64,000 nucleotides of DNA, from NCBI GenBank assembly GCA_022606425.2, contig JAHDVF020000501.1:62001-126000 (forward strand), given 5' to 3'. The position numbers and the translations under genes were made by a program. This DNA is from Lepidostoma basale (Eukaryota; Arthropoda; Insecta; Trichoptera; Lepidostomatidae). The notes beneath the pieces were generated by a model. That model saw only the letters and a program-made list of their open reading frames with translations, did not search any database and had not been told where the DNA came from. Below are positions 41,203 through 51,930 of this stretch, piece by piece (position 1 is the stretch's first letter; the number at the start of each line of letters is the position of its first letter).

Positions 41203-41849
41203 TATTATAATATGGTGTAAAAGCAAGTTATAGCTCTTCTTCTTCTTCTTTGTTATAGACCTATGTAGTCTGTTCTTCAGAAGGCTGATCCTTCTGTGTG
41301 GTGGATTCCCAGCTATACTTCCAAAACTGTTACAAATCAAACAAGGTAAGTGTATAGAGAAGATCCACGCCAAATTTCAAGTAAATCGGTTGAGTGGAAC
41401 TTTAGAAATCGTGGCTACCGTTTTAAAAAATACAGTTTCGAGAAAAAGGCGTTTAAAGTTCCGCGTAAAGTTTCGCGGAGTCTAAGTCAAAAAGTGATAT
41501 TTTATACGTACATTTATTCAATCTGCCATTCCTGCTGCATACATGGGACCTTCCTCGACTTCGAAAAAAGCATTTTCCGCGTTTCTCTCTTCATTTTTAA
41601 TACATTATCATTCAGAGAGAAGGATTTTCGATTTTCGATCACAGGTAGACGGATAGTCCCTAATGTCTTTTGTCCAATGGTTCCGGCCGAGCCGGTTTGG
41701 ATGCCGGGTCACTAAAACAGCTATATCTCCGAAAATAATTTGAATTTTGAAAAATCGTCTTAAAGACACATTCTTAAAGGATTAAGCTTTAAAAATATGA
41801 AGAAAAAATAAAACGATTTTCACAAATTTTTAGACCAGAATACCCCCTT
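41203..41849. other. Unassigned, possibly repeat-derived
   Basis: 41360-41480 (AAATCGGTTGAGTGGAACTT, TTTCGAGAAAAAGGCGTTTA) is reminiscent of widespread insect dispersed repeats, but I cannot name it. The 121-codon frame 41350-41715 is not recognisable. Confidence 0.3.
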
Positions 41850-41925
41850 AATTCTTAATGATTAATACACCCGTAATGGGTAAAATCCAGTATTTGTCTA
41901 CAAGTATTTGTATACATTCAAAAAA
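41850..41925 (-). repeat. Dispersed repeat R1, short piece
   Basis: GTAATGGGTAAAATCCAGTA and TTTGTCTACAAGTATTTGTA are shared with 38690-38735. Confidence 0.6.
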
Positions 41926-42954
41926 CAAAATATTATAATATGCTTCTTGGACGAGGACTTTTAAAAAATAACCGAAACTGTTTCCGAATCTTTGAATCGA
42001 AAGATCTCGAACCTTGTAATCCAATTCAAGTGATTGGATTAGTCCCATCACTAGTGTGGCCAACTGGCCCGGAATATATTAAGATTTTATGGCGTGTCTT
42101 TTAAGAGTTAAGTGCCGCGCCTTCTGACTGCAGCCAGCACGTTGACAGAAAACGGACATCCGTAGGTAGGCACCTACCTACTAAGGTACAATTAAATTGT
42201 TATAAGGATGCTTAGATTGTTAATTTATTCACTTGTTTTTTTTTAATTTCAATCGTTCTACCATCAGAAGACCCAGTTACCTCTTAAAACCACTGCTGTG
42301 AGATTTGGTCGTCTGCATGGATTGGACACTTTTATGATAATAATAATCGGAGAAGCCAAAGCCACAGGTTCCCAAAACTTTTCGGACCATGTCCCACTAT
42401 AAAAAAAAATACTCACCATCTCCGTTTCAGAAAAATCTCACCTTACTTTTAAAATCAGTAATGTTTGTTACCATACTTTTATAATTTTGGCATTCATAGT
42501 CCACTTTTTGCACTGATTGGATGGTGCTTTTCTTATGTGAAATATTTAAGACATACATTTAAAAACATCACCTTTATCCCACCCATTTGTAGTTTAACAC
42601 ATTTTGGCCATCTAATACGGTTATGTCGTTAAAATATTTTTTTAAATGTAGTAATTTTCACATTCACATAAATAGGTATAATCGTACGTGGTAAATTTTC
42701 GAATGATTGAATAATTGAAATAGAAAATTGATCGTTTAAGATCGGTGTGACGAGGAAGTTTCCAGAATTTATTTTTAAGTGATTTTATAATCAGCTGTAA
42801 ATTTAAATCCATTGTATTGAATATGAATCTTCTTGAATACCTGTAATACCAATATTTAAATTCATTAAATTTTGCATAAATATTTGAAGATTAATTTTGT
42901 ATAGAATCATGTTTACCACCCCTGATCTGTATGTATATAAAGGACTCGGTTTAC
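41926..42954. other. Unassigned, with a possible hAT end
   Basis: At 42367-42400 ACAGGTTCCCAAAACTTTTC-GGACCATG resembles a Charlie-type hAT terminus. No partner end was found. Confidence 0.3.
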
Positions 42955-43085
42955 AAAAGTGGCGAAACCGGTCGCTGTCGAAATAAAGACAAAAGTGGAA
43001 GTAGTTCAAATACATCGTTTTATTTAATTATTATTTAAAATGAACTTCCATCAAGAGATTTCAGTAAAATCATTTGATTACCTTT
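42955..43085 (-). repeat. Palindromic family F3, single arm with core
   Basis: AAAGTGGCGAAACCGGTCGCTGTCGAAATAAAGAC on the plus strand has CGAAAC, palindromic ACCGGT and C. The long AT-rich arm ends AGATTTCAGTAAAATCA. Confidence 0.6.
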
Positions 43086-43094
43086 ATTAATATT

Positions 43095-43150
43095 TGTTTG
43101 TGCCACGTTTTCATCGGTCTTCCTCTATTTCTAGTTCCGTTTTCACTATA
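43095..43150 (-). mobile_element. TTAG-LINE short fragment
   Basis: Complement encodes ENGTRNRGRPMKTWHK. Confidence 0.65.
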
Positions 43151-43739
43151 CATTATGAAACTTTATATCTTCAAAATGATTATTTATTAATTAAAAATAA
43201 AACTCATTTCGTATAAGACTTTGTAGCGTTCGCTAGTTAGACCGTCATAAATCTACTTAAGAAGTTATTAAGAAAAGCTCCCGTAAAAGTTTTGTCTCTT
43301 TAATTCCCGATCCTGCCGACATGTGCGGGGTGACTATCGCTTCTGGCGTTGTATTATACATAGCTCTAAGTGTGACAGGTCCACGCCAAATAAATCAACC
43401 GTCTAATGAAATATTACTCTGAGAATATTAAGAACCATTCGACCTTCTGAAATAGGAAATTTTAAATTTTATTAATGAATATTTATTTCTTCTTGATATA
43501 TTCGCCATCGTTTTGTGTAATGGATTCATATTTGAATATTTTTTTAAAAACATTGTATATTATTTGGATTTCGATCTTTTGACTTACAGAGGTTCTGCTC
43601 TAATGGGAATTATTCTTACGTCTGTGGGAAATGTTATTTGGTGGTTGTTTTGTGCGGGGGGTAAGTGTGTGGTCTGGAGTACTCTTATGAAAAAGGGCAA
43701 GGAAGAATTTAGGGTTTATACTAAAGTCCTACATTTTCT

Positions 43740-43925
43740 AGGTCTGTAATTATTGAGGGGACAAACTCTATGGGACGCCCACGCCGAGAGTACCTGGAGG
43801 ACCTGTTGGTGGACGTACGCTGCTCATCATATGCAGATTTCAAAAGAGCCGCACAAGACAGGGAAAAATGGAAGAGAATAATGGAGGAAATTGCTGCAAA
43901 CCAATCCCAGGATTGAAACCAGAGA
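43740..43925 (+). mobile_element. LINE C-terminal fragment, further family
   Basis: GTNSMGRPRREYLEDLLVDVRCSSYADFKRAAQDREKWKRIMEEIAANQSQD then stop, an unbroken ~55-codon terminus of a LINE ORF. Confidence 0.7.
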
Positions 43926-43929
43926 AGAT

Positions 43930-44035
43930 GAGGTCAATTTTAATGTTTTAGAAATTTCTACAACACTTTATTACAATTTTCACAAACATGTTTCCGACCA
44001 TGATGGTAGGTAGTGTAGAAATTTCAACGATTAAC
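43930..44035. repeat. Palindromic family F8
   Basis: GAAATTTCTACAACACTTTA pairs with GTGTAGAAATTTC. The core CACAAACATGTTTCC reads on the minus strand GGAAACATGTTTGTG. A relative is at 55965-56060. Confidence 0.55.
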
Positions 44036-44228
44036 CGATCCTCTTCTTCTTCCACTTTAACTTGTAGACTTAAGAGTCTGTTTATAAAGGATTCTCTTCC
44101 TGTGATGCTGAACTCCAGTTATATCTTTATCGTTCTGGGGGTCTCCCTGATAGATCCTGTCCATCTGGTATCCCATGTATTGAATTCATTATTTGGACAT
44201 GTTGGTACCAGTACCATCGAAGTTGTCG
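44036..44228 (-). mobile_element. AAG-LINE-A-like 3' end
   Basis: Complement encodes YWYQHVQ-NEFNTWDTRWTGSIRETPRT and the 3' region with GTCTACAAGTTAAAGTGG, then AAG repeats. The same segment recurs at 63245-63475 (minus) and, better preserved, at 56885-57190 (plus). Confidence 0.65.
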
Positions 44229-44699
44229 CCTCCATTATTATAATATTTAATTAGGGTTGTAGAACAAATGGAAGAATTCAATAATTGGATTCCTATTTTT
44301 TTACACACACAGTACTGTGGAATATAATTACGATTGTTGTAAATTAAAAAAAAAATCACAGATAAGTAAATTTTTCTCTGGATGTTGTTCGTCTCGGCAT
44401 CTCACCAATTGTAACATGCAGTATTTTATACCTCGCCATTGAGTTTAAATTGCATAAATGCATAAAAACGGTACCTACTTTGTAAATCATCAAAAAATTG
44501 GTTTTTGATACAGTATTTGTCTATATTATAAAAATATTGTTTCGGCGTCACAAAAACAAGATCCACCAAGTAAGGGAAGGTAGCCCATTCAGAAAATCCT
44601 TGGAGAAGGCAACGGGAAACCACTTCGGTAACAAATCTCGGGAAATTACAGTAATTGCCAATATCGAAGGCATCTGACACGCCACTATTAGAAGAAGTA
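44229..44699. other. Unassigned stretch
   Basis: AT-rich, nothing recognised. Confidence 0.35.
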
Positions 44700-45175
44700 G
44701 ATAATATATAAAAACTGGAATATACCGATCAGCCTGAAACGAAAAGTTTATGAAGCCTGTGTTCTGCCAGTTGGTATTTATGGTCTTGAAACTATAACAT
44801 TGTCCAAATAAAAAGCCAAGAAACTACGATTGACCCAAAGAGGCATGGAAAGAGCCATGTTAGGAATAAGCCTAAGCCTCAGAAACGATGCGGTGAGAGA
44901 GAAAAACAAAGGTCACTGATATCATCCACCGAGTTGCGACTCTAAAATGGCAATGGGCAGGTCACGTAGCGAAGCGAAAAATGGACAAGAAGTCTGCTGA
45001 CTTGGAGACCGTGGAGGGCGAAGATAAGTGCAGGGCGACTGCAACTACGGTGTAAGAATGATCTGAACAGGCATTTCGGAATAATCTGGACGAAGTGACG
45101 TGGAAGCGAATGGAGGAGGCATTTGTCCAGGAGTGGACGGGAATAGACTGAGGAAGAAGAAGAAGAAGATAATAT
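44700..45175 (+). mobile_element. AAG-LINE-C C-terminal fragment with AAG tail
   Basis: ISLKRKVYEACVLPVGIYGLETITLSK, stop, KLRLTQRGMERAMLGISL and IIHRVATLKWQWAGHVAK, then decayed WRPWRAKISAGRL and an ending ACTGAGGAAGAAGAAGAAG. Confidence 0.75.
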
Positions 45176-45669
45176 AGAATAATGCCTTATATAAGAATGT
45201 ATGCCTTCGAAAAATATATAGGGATAAATAAGCTTGAAAGTGAAGAAAACAAGCAATGTTTATATTATATTAATAAACATTCTTGAACAATTTTACTGTG
45301 GGAATCGCAAGCAGTTTTCAGTTTTGAAGATTTATTGAAGATTTCAGAATCTTTCTTTCCCAATCGCGCATTCAAATCTGGCCAAAAAACATAATTACTT
45401 GCCAGCGTCATAAATCACCGATAATATTATTTCCCTTACAATGTCTCAGCATGTTTACGACCAAGTTTTGGGCGAAATATCATACGCGAGTGTCGGCATT
45501 GTTTTTCTAGGAAGTGTTTTATAGGCTAGCGGCCACTCAAAGCCCTCGCACCGCCGACATGTGGGGAGCAAAGCGCCGACATGTGAGGACTTAGGTTAGG
45601 TTATTAATTATGAGCAGACTTACTCGCTAACCATTTCGGTGTTTGTGTAAGGTCAAGCAGATATAATAT
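45176..45669. other. Unassigned stretch
   Basis: Contains a near-duplicate CGCCGACATGTGGGGA / CGCCGACATGTGAGGA at 45550-45590, otherwise nothing recognised. Confidence 0.35.
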
Positions 45670-45745
45670 CTCCCCGCGATGGCATAGTGGTAACATCGTG
45701 GCTGTTAAGAGCAGATTTCCCGAGCACAGAATATTGGTTACGTTA
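45670..45745 (+). mobile_element. tRNA-derived SINE head
   Basis: TGGCATAGTGGTAA at 45680-45693 fits a Pol III A box. The following AGAGCAGATTTCCCGAGCAC is a degraded counterpart of the AACAGAAGGTCCCGGG seen on the minus strand at 3400-3420. The B box is not intact. Confidence 0.55.
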
Positions 45746-45764
45746 ATTATGTTACCTTCTTCAG

Positions 45765-46310
45765 ACTTGTTAGAAGATTTCATTGAAAGAAGGGTTAGGG
45801 CAGGCAACAAAGTGAATGGTGCACTTAAAATTGTCATCGCAAACAAAAACCTATCCAAAAAATCTTGAATGGCAGTGCACAATGGACCGTCTACCGACCC
45901 TTATGTATGGAAGCGAAGCATGAAACTGACAAAAGAAGGATGCAAGTAGAATAAATGCAGTAGAAATGAGATCTCTTAGACGAATGTGTGGATACTCTGT
46001 GTATGATAGAGTGTCGAATGAAAATATAAGAAGTGAATGCGATGCGAATGATGGTGTTATGAACAAAATAATGAAAGTATTATTAAGATGGTTTGGACAT
46101 ATGGAAAGAATGAATGAAGAAAGAATGGGAAAAAAATTATATGTTAATGATGTAAATGGATCCAGAAATAGAAGAAGACCGAGGAAAGCGTGGCACGATC
46201 AAATAAATCGAATATTGAATGTCGGCCATGTGAGGAGCCAGAGAAATCGACTCGCGTGCATTCGTGTAAGAGATCTCATTTCTGCTGCATCTATTCTACT
46301 TTAAAGATTG
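45765..46310 (+). mobile_element. TTAG-LINE fragment with fold-back 3' end
   Basis: ERRVRAGNKVNGALKIVIANKNLSKKS, then shifts, and MRSLRRMCGYSVYDRVSNENIRSECDANDGVMNKIMKVLLRWFGHMERMNEERMGKKLYVNDVNGSRNRRRPRKAWHDQINRILNVGHVRSQRNR (45966 onward). At 46263 it switches to the complement of its own upstream region (45950-45990), so the 3' end folds back instead of finishing with SAYP...GETA. Confidence 0.8.
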
Positions 46311-46341
46311 CCAATTAAGAAGATAAATAATATTTAATATA

Positions 46342-46372
46342 CGAGGTCTGTTCAAAAAGTATCGCGAATTTT
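46342..46372 (+). repeat. mariner terminal inverted repeat, left
   Basis: 31 bp, identical to the complement of 47632-47662. It lies next to the 3' end of the transposase gene. Confidence 0.95.
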
Positions 46373-46395
46373 ATATTTTTTCAAAAAGTATTTAT

Positions 46396-47456
46396 TTATT
46401 CATGAATATCTATTTTGTCCCCTTCAAAGTAATTCCCCTCGGATATAATACATTTATGCCAACGTTTTTTCCAATCCTCGAAGCACTTAAAAAAATCATT
46501 TTTTGTGATCTTGTTCAGCTCCTCCTTCGATGCCGTCTTTATCTCCTCAATCGTGGCGTAGCGTCGTCCTTTCATGGGCCTCTTCAGTTTTGGAAACAGG
46601 AAAAAGTCACAGGGGGCCAGGTCTGGGGAATACGGTGGCTGCGGCACCATTACTGTGTTGTTTTGGCCAAATATTCGCGCACAAGCAACGATGTGTGAGC
46701 AGGGGCGTTATCATGGTGCAAAAGCCAGTTTTTGTTCTTCCACAAATCCGGGCGTTTCTGGCGGATTGCTTCGCGCAAATTGCGCATAACTTGCAGGTAA
46801 TATTCCTTATTGACCGTACTACCCTGTGGCAAGAACTCATGATGCACCACGCCCCTGCAATCGAAGAAAACTGTGAGCAAAACCTTCACGTTCGACCGAA
46901 CTTGGCGCGCTTTTTTTGGTCTTGGCTCATGCGGCAGCTTCCATTGGGATGATTGAGCTTTGGTTTTCACGTCATAACCATAAACCCATGATTCGTCACC
47001 AGTTATGACCCTCTGGAGCACATTTGGGTCGTCACGGACCGAGTCCAACATCTCCTGAGCAATGTTAACGCGATGCTGTTTTTGGTCGAAATTGAGCAAT
47101 TTTGGCACGAATTTCGCGGCGACCCGACTCATGCCCAAATCATTGGTTAAAATCGAATGGCACGAGCCAATCGATATGTTTAGGTCCTCAGCAACTTCTC
47201 TAACGGTGATTCGACGATTGGCTAATACTATTTTCTTCACTTTATCAATGTTTTCGTCTGTTGTTGACGTGCTCGGGCGTCCGGCACGCTCTTCGTCGTT
47301 CATATCTTCTCGGCCCTCTGAGAACATTTTGTACCACCGATAAACGTTGCTTTGTTCCAAGGTAGCTTCACCATATGCCACAGTCAACATTCGAAATGCG
47401 TCCGCGCACTTTATTTTGTTTTTCACACAAAATTTGATACAGATTCTTTGATCCAT
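46396..47456 (-). pseudogene. mariner transposase with single frameshift
   Basis: Starts MDQRICIKFCVKNKI at 47456. An N-terminal helix-turn-helix region (residues ~1-110) includes the mariner landmarks YRWYKMFSEGRE and GRPSTS. The linker reads FVPKLL where many mariners have WVPHEL. Catalytic Asp154 (ITGDESW) and Asp249 (HHDNAPAH) are in the first frame (stop at 46650). The third catalytic Asp lies in PYSPDLAPCDFF in the next frame (46650-46396). One missing base in the T run at 46661-46664 (A run on the coding strand) accounts for the shift. Correcting for it gives the canonical spacing of 34 residues between the second and third Asp, and a length near 350 residues, normal for mariner. The gene as it stands cannot make a complete enzyme. 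Confidence 0.93.
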
Positions 47457-47631
47457 TTTTTGGAATAGGCAAAAATCGAAGACGAGCCAAAACACATCCA
47501 AGCAAAACAGCTGTCAAAAATTAACTAAACATTCAAAATGGCCGACCTTGTCAGCATAAGTAAGGGACATGAGTACCAACATAACGCTACAAAAAAATCA
47601 AAAATCAAATATACGTAGCCAGCGGAAATTC

Positions 47632-47662
47632 AAAATTCGCGATACTTTTTGAACAGACCTCG
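47632..47662 (-). repeat. mariner terminal inverted repeat, right
   Basis: 31 bp, at the 5' side of the transposase gene. Confidence 0.95.
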
Positions 47663-47664
47663 TA

Positions 47665-47999
47665 AGTTCCAGATTATGACATATTGTTATGTTGCTACAT
47701 TCTAATCTTGTATAAATGCAATGATTGAAGGGTACGTTTACATATGAGTATGGACAAAATTAAAATAGCCATAATAAATTTTGCTTCACTCGCCATGCTG
47801 GTATAATTAGCTACATACTAGAGACTGAAGCACCCTCACGATATCAATAGGGTGTTTTTTGGTCGGTTCTTTTCTCGTTAACTTTTAGGGTTGCAATGAT
47901 ACAGCTTCTCGATTCTCTAAAAAAATACCAGGGGTGCAGAACCCAAAATGAAAGATTCGCGATCAATATTATTCATCAAAAATATGCTGAAAATTCGTC
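47665..47999. other. Unassigned stretch
   Basis: Nothing recognised. Confidence 0.35.
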
Positions 48000-48060
48000 A
48001 CTTACTGAGGGTTACTGTCTACCCGTCCGGAGAAACGGCATGATGCTTAGTTAGTAAGAG
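48000..48060 (+). mobile_element. TTAG-LINE terminal scrap
   Basis: CTGTCTACCCGTCCGGAGAA-ACGGCATGATG followed by TTAGTTAGTAAG. Confidence 0.65.
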
Positions 48061-48234
48061 AGTTAAATTATTTTTAACCTTCATTAGGTTTTCCTATAAT
48101 ATATATTTATTGTCTTTGATTTTCACTTTGTCAAGATAAATAAGATCATTTACCCTTTAATATATATAAAAAAAACAGTAATTTAATATAAAATAAAAAC
48201 TGATACTATGTGCATGATATGATGAAATAAATAA

Positions 48235-48578
48235 TTATTGTTTTTAATTAAAATTTCTTGGTAGAAGTTCATTTTAAAAAATGAAAACATAAAAATGTTG
48301 ATACAAAATTTCTTTATTGTTATGTATTTAGTGTGCTTCCACTTGTGTTTATGTTCGACCGGTTTCGGTCTGGACAACCAGAAGATGGTAGCAAGCTGGC
48401 GAAATCGCTTACACTTGTGTTTATGTTCGACCGATTTCGGCAGCTTGCTGCCATCTTCTGGTTGTCCAGACCGAAACCGGTCGAACATAAACACGAGTGG
48501 AATTACACTAAATACATAATAATAAATAAATTTTGTATTATTTTTATGTTTTGTTTTCATTATTTACGATAAAATATT
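48235..48578. repeat. Palindromic repeat, family F4, near complete
   Basis: Arms share CTTGTGTTTATGTTCGACCG and its complement. The inner arms CTGGACAACCAGAAGATGG pair with CCATCTTCTGGTTGTCCAG. GACCGAAACCGGTCGAAC on the plus strand carries CGAAAC plus palindromic ACCGGT and C, but no CUGAUGA box is evident. Confidence 0.65.
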
Positions 48579-48677
48579 GTTGAGGAAGCGAGAGAAGTAT
48601 GTCAGAAAAGAACAGTGTGGCGGTCCATTCTCTCTGCCTACTCCTTCGAGGAGACGGCGTGATGGTTAGTAAGTTAA
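48579..48677 (+). mobile_element. TTAG-LINE 3' end
   Basis: VEEARE-VCQKRTVWRSILSAYSFEETA with TGATGGTTAGTAAG, beginning at the edge of the F4 element. Confidence 0.75.
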
Positions 48678-49639
48678 AAGACTGACAATGAGGAATTTAA
48701 TCATTGGTATTAAAATTTATAACACGATCTCCAATTCCAGCAGAAATAGTAGCTCATTTTATTTAGAGGGATCTGGTCCATTTCCAGGATTTAAATCAAG
48801 TCCAGGATTTAACTCAGGTCCCCTGAATAAGGAGCCAAACGTTGTCCAGGACCCCTTATCTTTTTAAAATATAACTTTGTTATTCCTCAATTCCTAATGT
48901 CTTAAATTTGTCGAAAATTATTTTTTGTGGGTCATATTGTACTGCAATCAATATCGACATAAAAATATACTTATACAACAAGTCTTCTCCTACAGTTATA
49001 TCTAAATAGGTCAATTTCGCATATCAACTTATATTAATCATATTCAATACAAGGTAGATAATGAAAGTATAAAAACACATTTAGAAAATTCTTTATAATG
49101 CATATTTGGTTTACTTGGTTTTCTGGGCAGAATTTATATAAGAAGTGGAATTAAAGTAAATAATTATTTTAAATGATTGTTTAAATTATTTTTTAAAATG
49201 AACTTCTACCATTTTTTCTTTAAATTAAAAACGTCAATATAAGATAGTTTTGAAGTGCTTTTGCGTGGTAATTTGGTGCATAAAATATGTTACGACTCCT
49301 TGCTCTGTATCAGTTGTAGGGAACGATTTTGTAGAGTTTATTCTTTCATCACCCCATCTCGATGGTGAAAGGTTGAGGAGAATTTTCAAATAAAGTCGTG
49401 CATAATGCGGGGGCCCCGACTCAATGGTGGGTGCTGATGATCCTGGTATAAAGGACATTAATGTGACTCCATAAATCACTCGCAGGGGGTTGTCGGATTC
49501 AATGAGCTATGAGAGTGAATGTGGTTTTATCGCGATTTCAAGATTAGTAAATTTTGATTGAGACGGGTTGTCATGGCGAAATAAAACATTATAAAAAAAC
49601 AGTGCGTTGATTAAACAAAATTAAACGATTTAAAAAAAA
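48678..49639. other. Unassigned AT-rich stretch
   Basis: Nothing recognised. 48780-48850 has an imperfect tandem of TCCAGGATTTAA-like units. Confidence 0.35.
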
Positions 49640-49765
49640 TAATAATAATTACTCTTCTGTCTGTTTTCTTGAAAGTTTTAATATAATTTATGGAAATGAC
49701 TTGTTTCGCTTGACTAAGGTATGTGATAAGGCTTTTTCATTCGTATAAATTATTTTATATGAAAT
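49640..49765. repeat. Palindromic family F2, left half
   Basis: TCTGTCTGTTTTCTTGAAAG arm, GGAAATGACTTGTTTCGCTT core. Confidence 0.55.
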
Positions 49766-49823
49766 TTTGCATCATTGTTCAAGAAACACCAAACAAAAAA
49801 ATATTTTAGATAAACTTAATTGG

Positions 49824-50012
49824 AATTCCATAATAACGATTTTTTAGGAATACACTGTTTTGTTCCACTCTTGAGTTCATTTTTCTCAACATGTTTCGAA
49901 TGGCTTACACCGTCATCATCGGAAGTACGATATAAACAAAAGCCTTCGAAACATGTCGAGAAGAATAAACTCAAAAGTCATAAAAAATTGTGTTTCAATT
50001 CATAAAAAAATA
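49824..50012. repeat. Palindromic repeat, family F1
   Basis: Arms TTCCACTCTTGAGTTCATTT and AATAAACTCAAAAGTCA. The plus strand has CCTTCGAAACATGTCGAGAA (GAAA, ACATGT, helix I 3' GAGAA), but the 5' helix I and the GATGA box are lost. Confidence 0.65.
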
Positions 50013-50084
50013 TTTTATTTGTATTTAAAATAAAATAAAAACACTATAATTTGTTTTTCAGCACTATGCGATTATTTTAATTGT

Positions 50085-50200
50085 CGACCAGTTTCGCGAG
50101 AGGATGGATCCAGCGAGGTTTGTGATGCATGAGACGCCAGAGGGCCGTCGACCACCGAAGAGTCAGAAAGAAAGGTGGACATCTTCATCACAGTAAGAAA
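50085..50200 (+). mobile_element. LINE C-terminal scrap
   Basis: ERMDPARFVMHETPEGRRPPKSQKERWTSS resembles the RMD...GRRPxGRPxxRW terminal segment of AAG-LINE-A-like elements. Confidence 0.5.
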
Positions 50201-50220
50201 TTTTATATCCTGTACAAATA

Positions 50221-50432
50221 GATCATAAGATCTACAATAGAAGGAAGGAGAAGACAGAGGAAAACGTAGCAATCAAATATAAAATTTTGGCCACGTGAGG
50301 AGTCGATGAAATCAACTTGCGTGCATGACACGATATATAAATGTTAAGAAACTAAAGATGTCTGGAAAGAACAGTGTGGCGATCCATTATTTCTTCCTTG
50401 GGTGGATATGACGTAATAGTTAGTTAGTACAA
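50221..50432 (+). mobile_element. TTAG-LINE 3' end, decayed
   Basis: RKEKTEENVAIKY..., NFGHVRSR-NQLACMTRYINV and a shifted SLDIYFFLG...GYDVIVS-like end with AATAGTTAGTTAG. Confidence 0.65.
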
Positions 50433-50479
50433 ATCAATTATTTTTACAACATTATTATTTATGTTTATTATTATTATTA

Positions 50480-50645
50480 TTTATGTTTAACAATATTCCC
50501 CATTCCGCCCTTCTTACGACCACCACGTCTGACATTTTTTTTTTGGAAGATGTATATAAGGTAGAATTCTGCATTTATCTTCACATTTTTTTTAGTTCAC
50601 TCTACACTGGCGTCATCTATTATAATCCTTATAATCCATGTTACT
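50480..50645 (+). repeat. Dispersed repeat R1, partial
   Basis: CCATTCCGCCCTTCTTACGA-CCACCACGTCTGAC and TTCACTCTACACTGGCG match 31730-31850. Confidence 0.65.
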
Positions 50646-51344
50646 CAATTTTTTTTTTATAATCCTTGGTTACTCAAATCAACTGCGCGATGAATTCGAT
50701 AAAATTTACATTATCTTTCTATTCATATTGTTTAGATCACATTTCCCACGTTTGATTCGCAAACACTCCAAGGAATACTGTCCTCCCTCGCTTGAGCTCG
50801 GAATCCACTTGATTTGATATTAATACTCCAGAGGCTTAGGCCAAGCGATGATTTGATTAAGTTTAGCAAACCCCCAACGGAATATAAACAGCTTCGGGTG
50901 GATTAATTCAATTTGTCGCTACCGAGTCGCTCCGCTATCGCTCGTTACGAACTAATGAATAAGTATTCGCGGGGGAACGAAAACTATAAAGAATCTAAGC
51001 GAGTAACGTTTTTATAGGGGTGGTGATGGCGGATTACGTGGAATAGTCGAGTACTTATGATAATCTCGTGATTTCATCAGTGTAAGCACTGTGAGATGAT
51101 CAAATTTAATTCCCCCGACTTGTGATGCTGTAGCGTGGGTTACATTTTATGAGCAAACGTCTTATTCTTTAGTACTCGAAATTCTTAAAGATCCATACGA
51201 TTCTGTAGTGTTTGTATTATAATTTTTGATAAATTTAAAGCGTTACCACTGTAGGATTACACACAATGACCGATAGATATCTCATCGACAGCACAGATTG
51301 TTTTACCTACCGGCTGCCAGAACCAATCTACCTCTGGTGACGCC
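50646..51344. other. Unassigned, GC-balanced and apparently single-copy
   Basis: 50690-51130 has near-balanced composition, no stop-free coding frame of note and no copy in the window. Candidate conserved non-coding sequence, unproven. Confidence 0.35.
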
Positions 51345-51606
51345 GGTGGGAAGAGCAATTAGTCTGCTGAACGCGGTCTCCTCGGAGATCGAAGTCTTTC
51401 ATGTAAGTGAAAGTACGTTCAGAAGGCAAATACTCTTAATTCTGGAGAGTATCCTGTCTTCCTAATGTTGAACCATCTCTTATGCGTTTCTGGTAGTATA
51501 CTATACGTATATAATATATTATTTTACCTGTTCTCAATAGATCCCTTAAAAATAATTTTTGTAATGTCTGTTGATGAAATAAACTGATTTGATTTGATTT
51601 GATTTG
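51345..51606 (+). repeat. TTTGA-tailed repeat, reference copy
   Basis: Runs from GAACGCGGTCTCCTCGGAGA through GTGAAAGTACGTTCAG, GTATCCTGTCTTCCTAATGT and AATGTCTGTTGATGAAATAA to a GATTT/TTTGA tail (51588-51606). It is non-coding and has the organisation of a LINE or SINE 3' end. Other copies are at 13259, 13680 and 18839. Confidence 0.75.
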
Positions 51607-51739
51607 ACAATGACGAATTTGTAAATGAATTAATACTTACATATAATATGAATGTTTGATTTCTTTAGATTCATTAATAAATTGTAATTATTGTCACCGG
51701 TATCACGAGCACCGCAGATGTCGATTAAAACATTGTTTA

Positions 51740-51930
51740 TAATAAATTAAATTAATAACTTTAAATATTATATCATCAAACAATATTTCTTAAACTTTGT
51801 ATACAACGCGAACTTTATTTAAAAATATAAAATTAAAAAACAAGCATGTTTCGGAATCAGAAGTCCTTCATCGGTGTTTTGTATATAAATACAATGTCAA
51901 TATTTATTTAAAAATTAATACAATTTTACA
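51740..51930. repeat. Palindromic family F7, hammerhead-like
   Basis: Minus strand reads CACCGATGAAGGACTTCTGA-TTCCGAAACATGCTTG: a CCGATGA box, a short helix II GGA/TCC, GAAA and ACATGC. Confidence 0.5.

Larger units (their letters stand above)
46342..47662 (-). mobile_element. mariner transposon, nearly intact
   Basis: 1321 bp, flanked by TA duplications (46340-46341 and 47663-47664). The terminal inverted repeats are perfect over 31 bp (46342-46372 and 47632-47662), beginning CGAGGTCTGTTCAAAAAGTA. One minus-strand transposase gene lies inside, broken by one frameshift. The perfect ends and single lesion point to a comparatively young insertion. Confidence 0.95.

Noticed and set aside
46402..46952. 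Plus-strand frames across the mariner
   Set aside because: Antisense shadows of the transposase gene.
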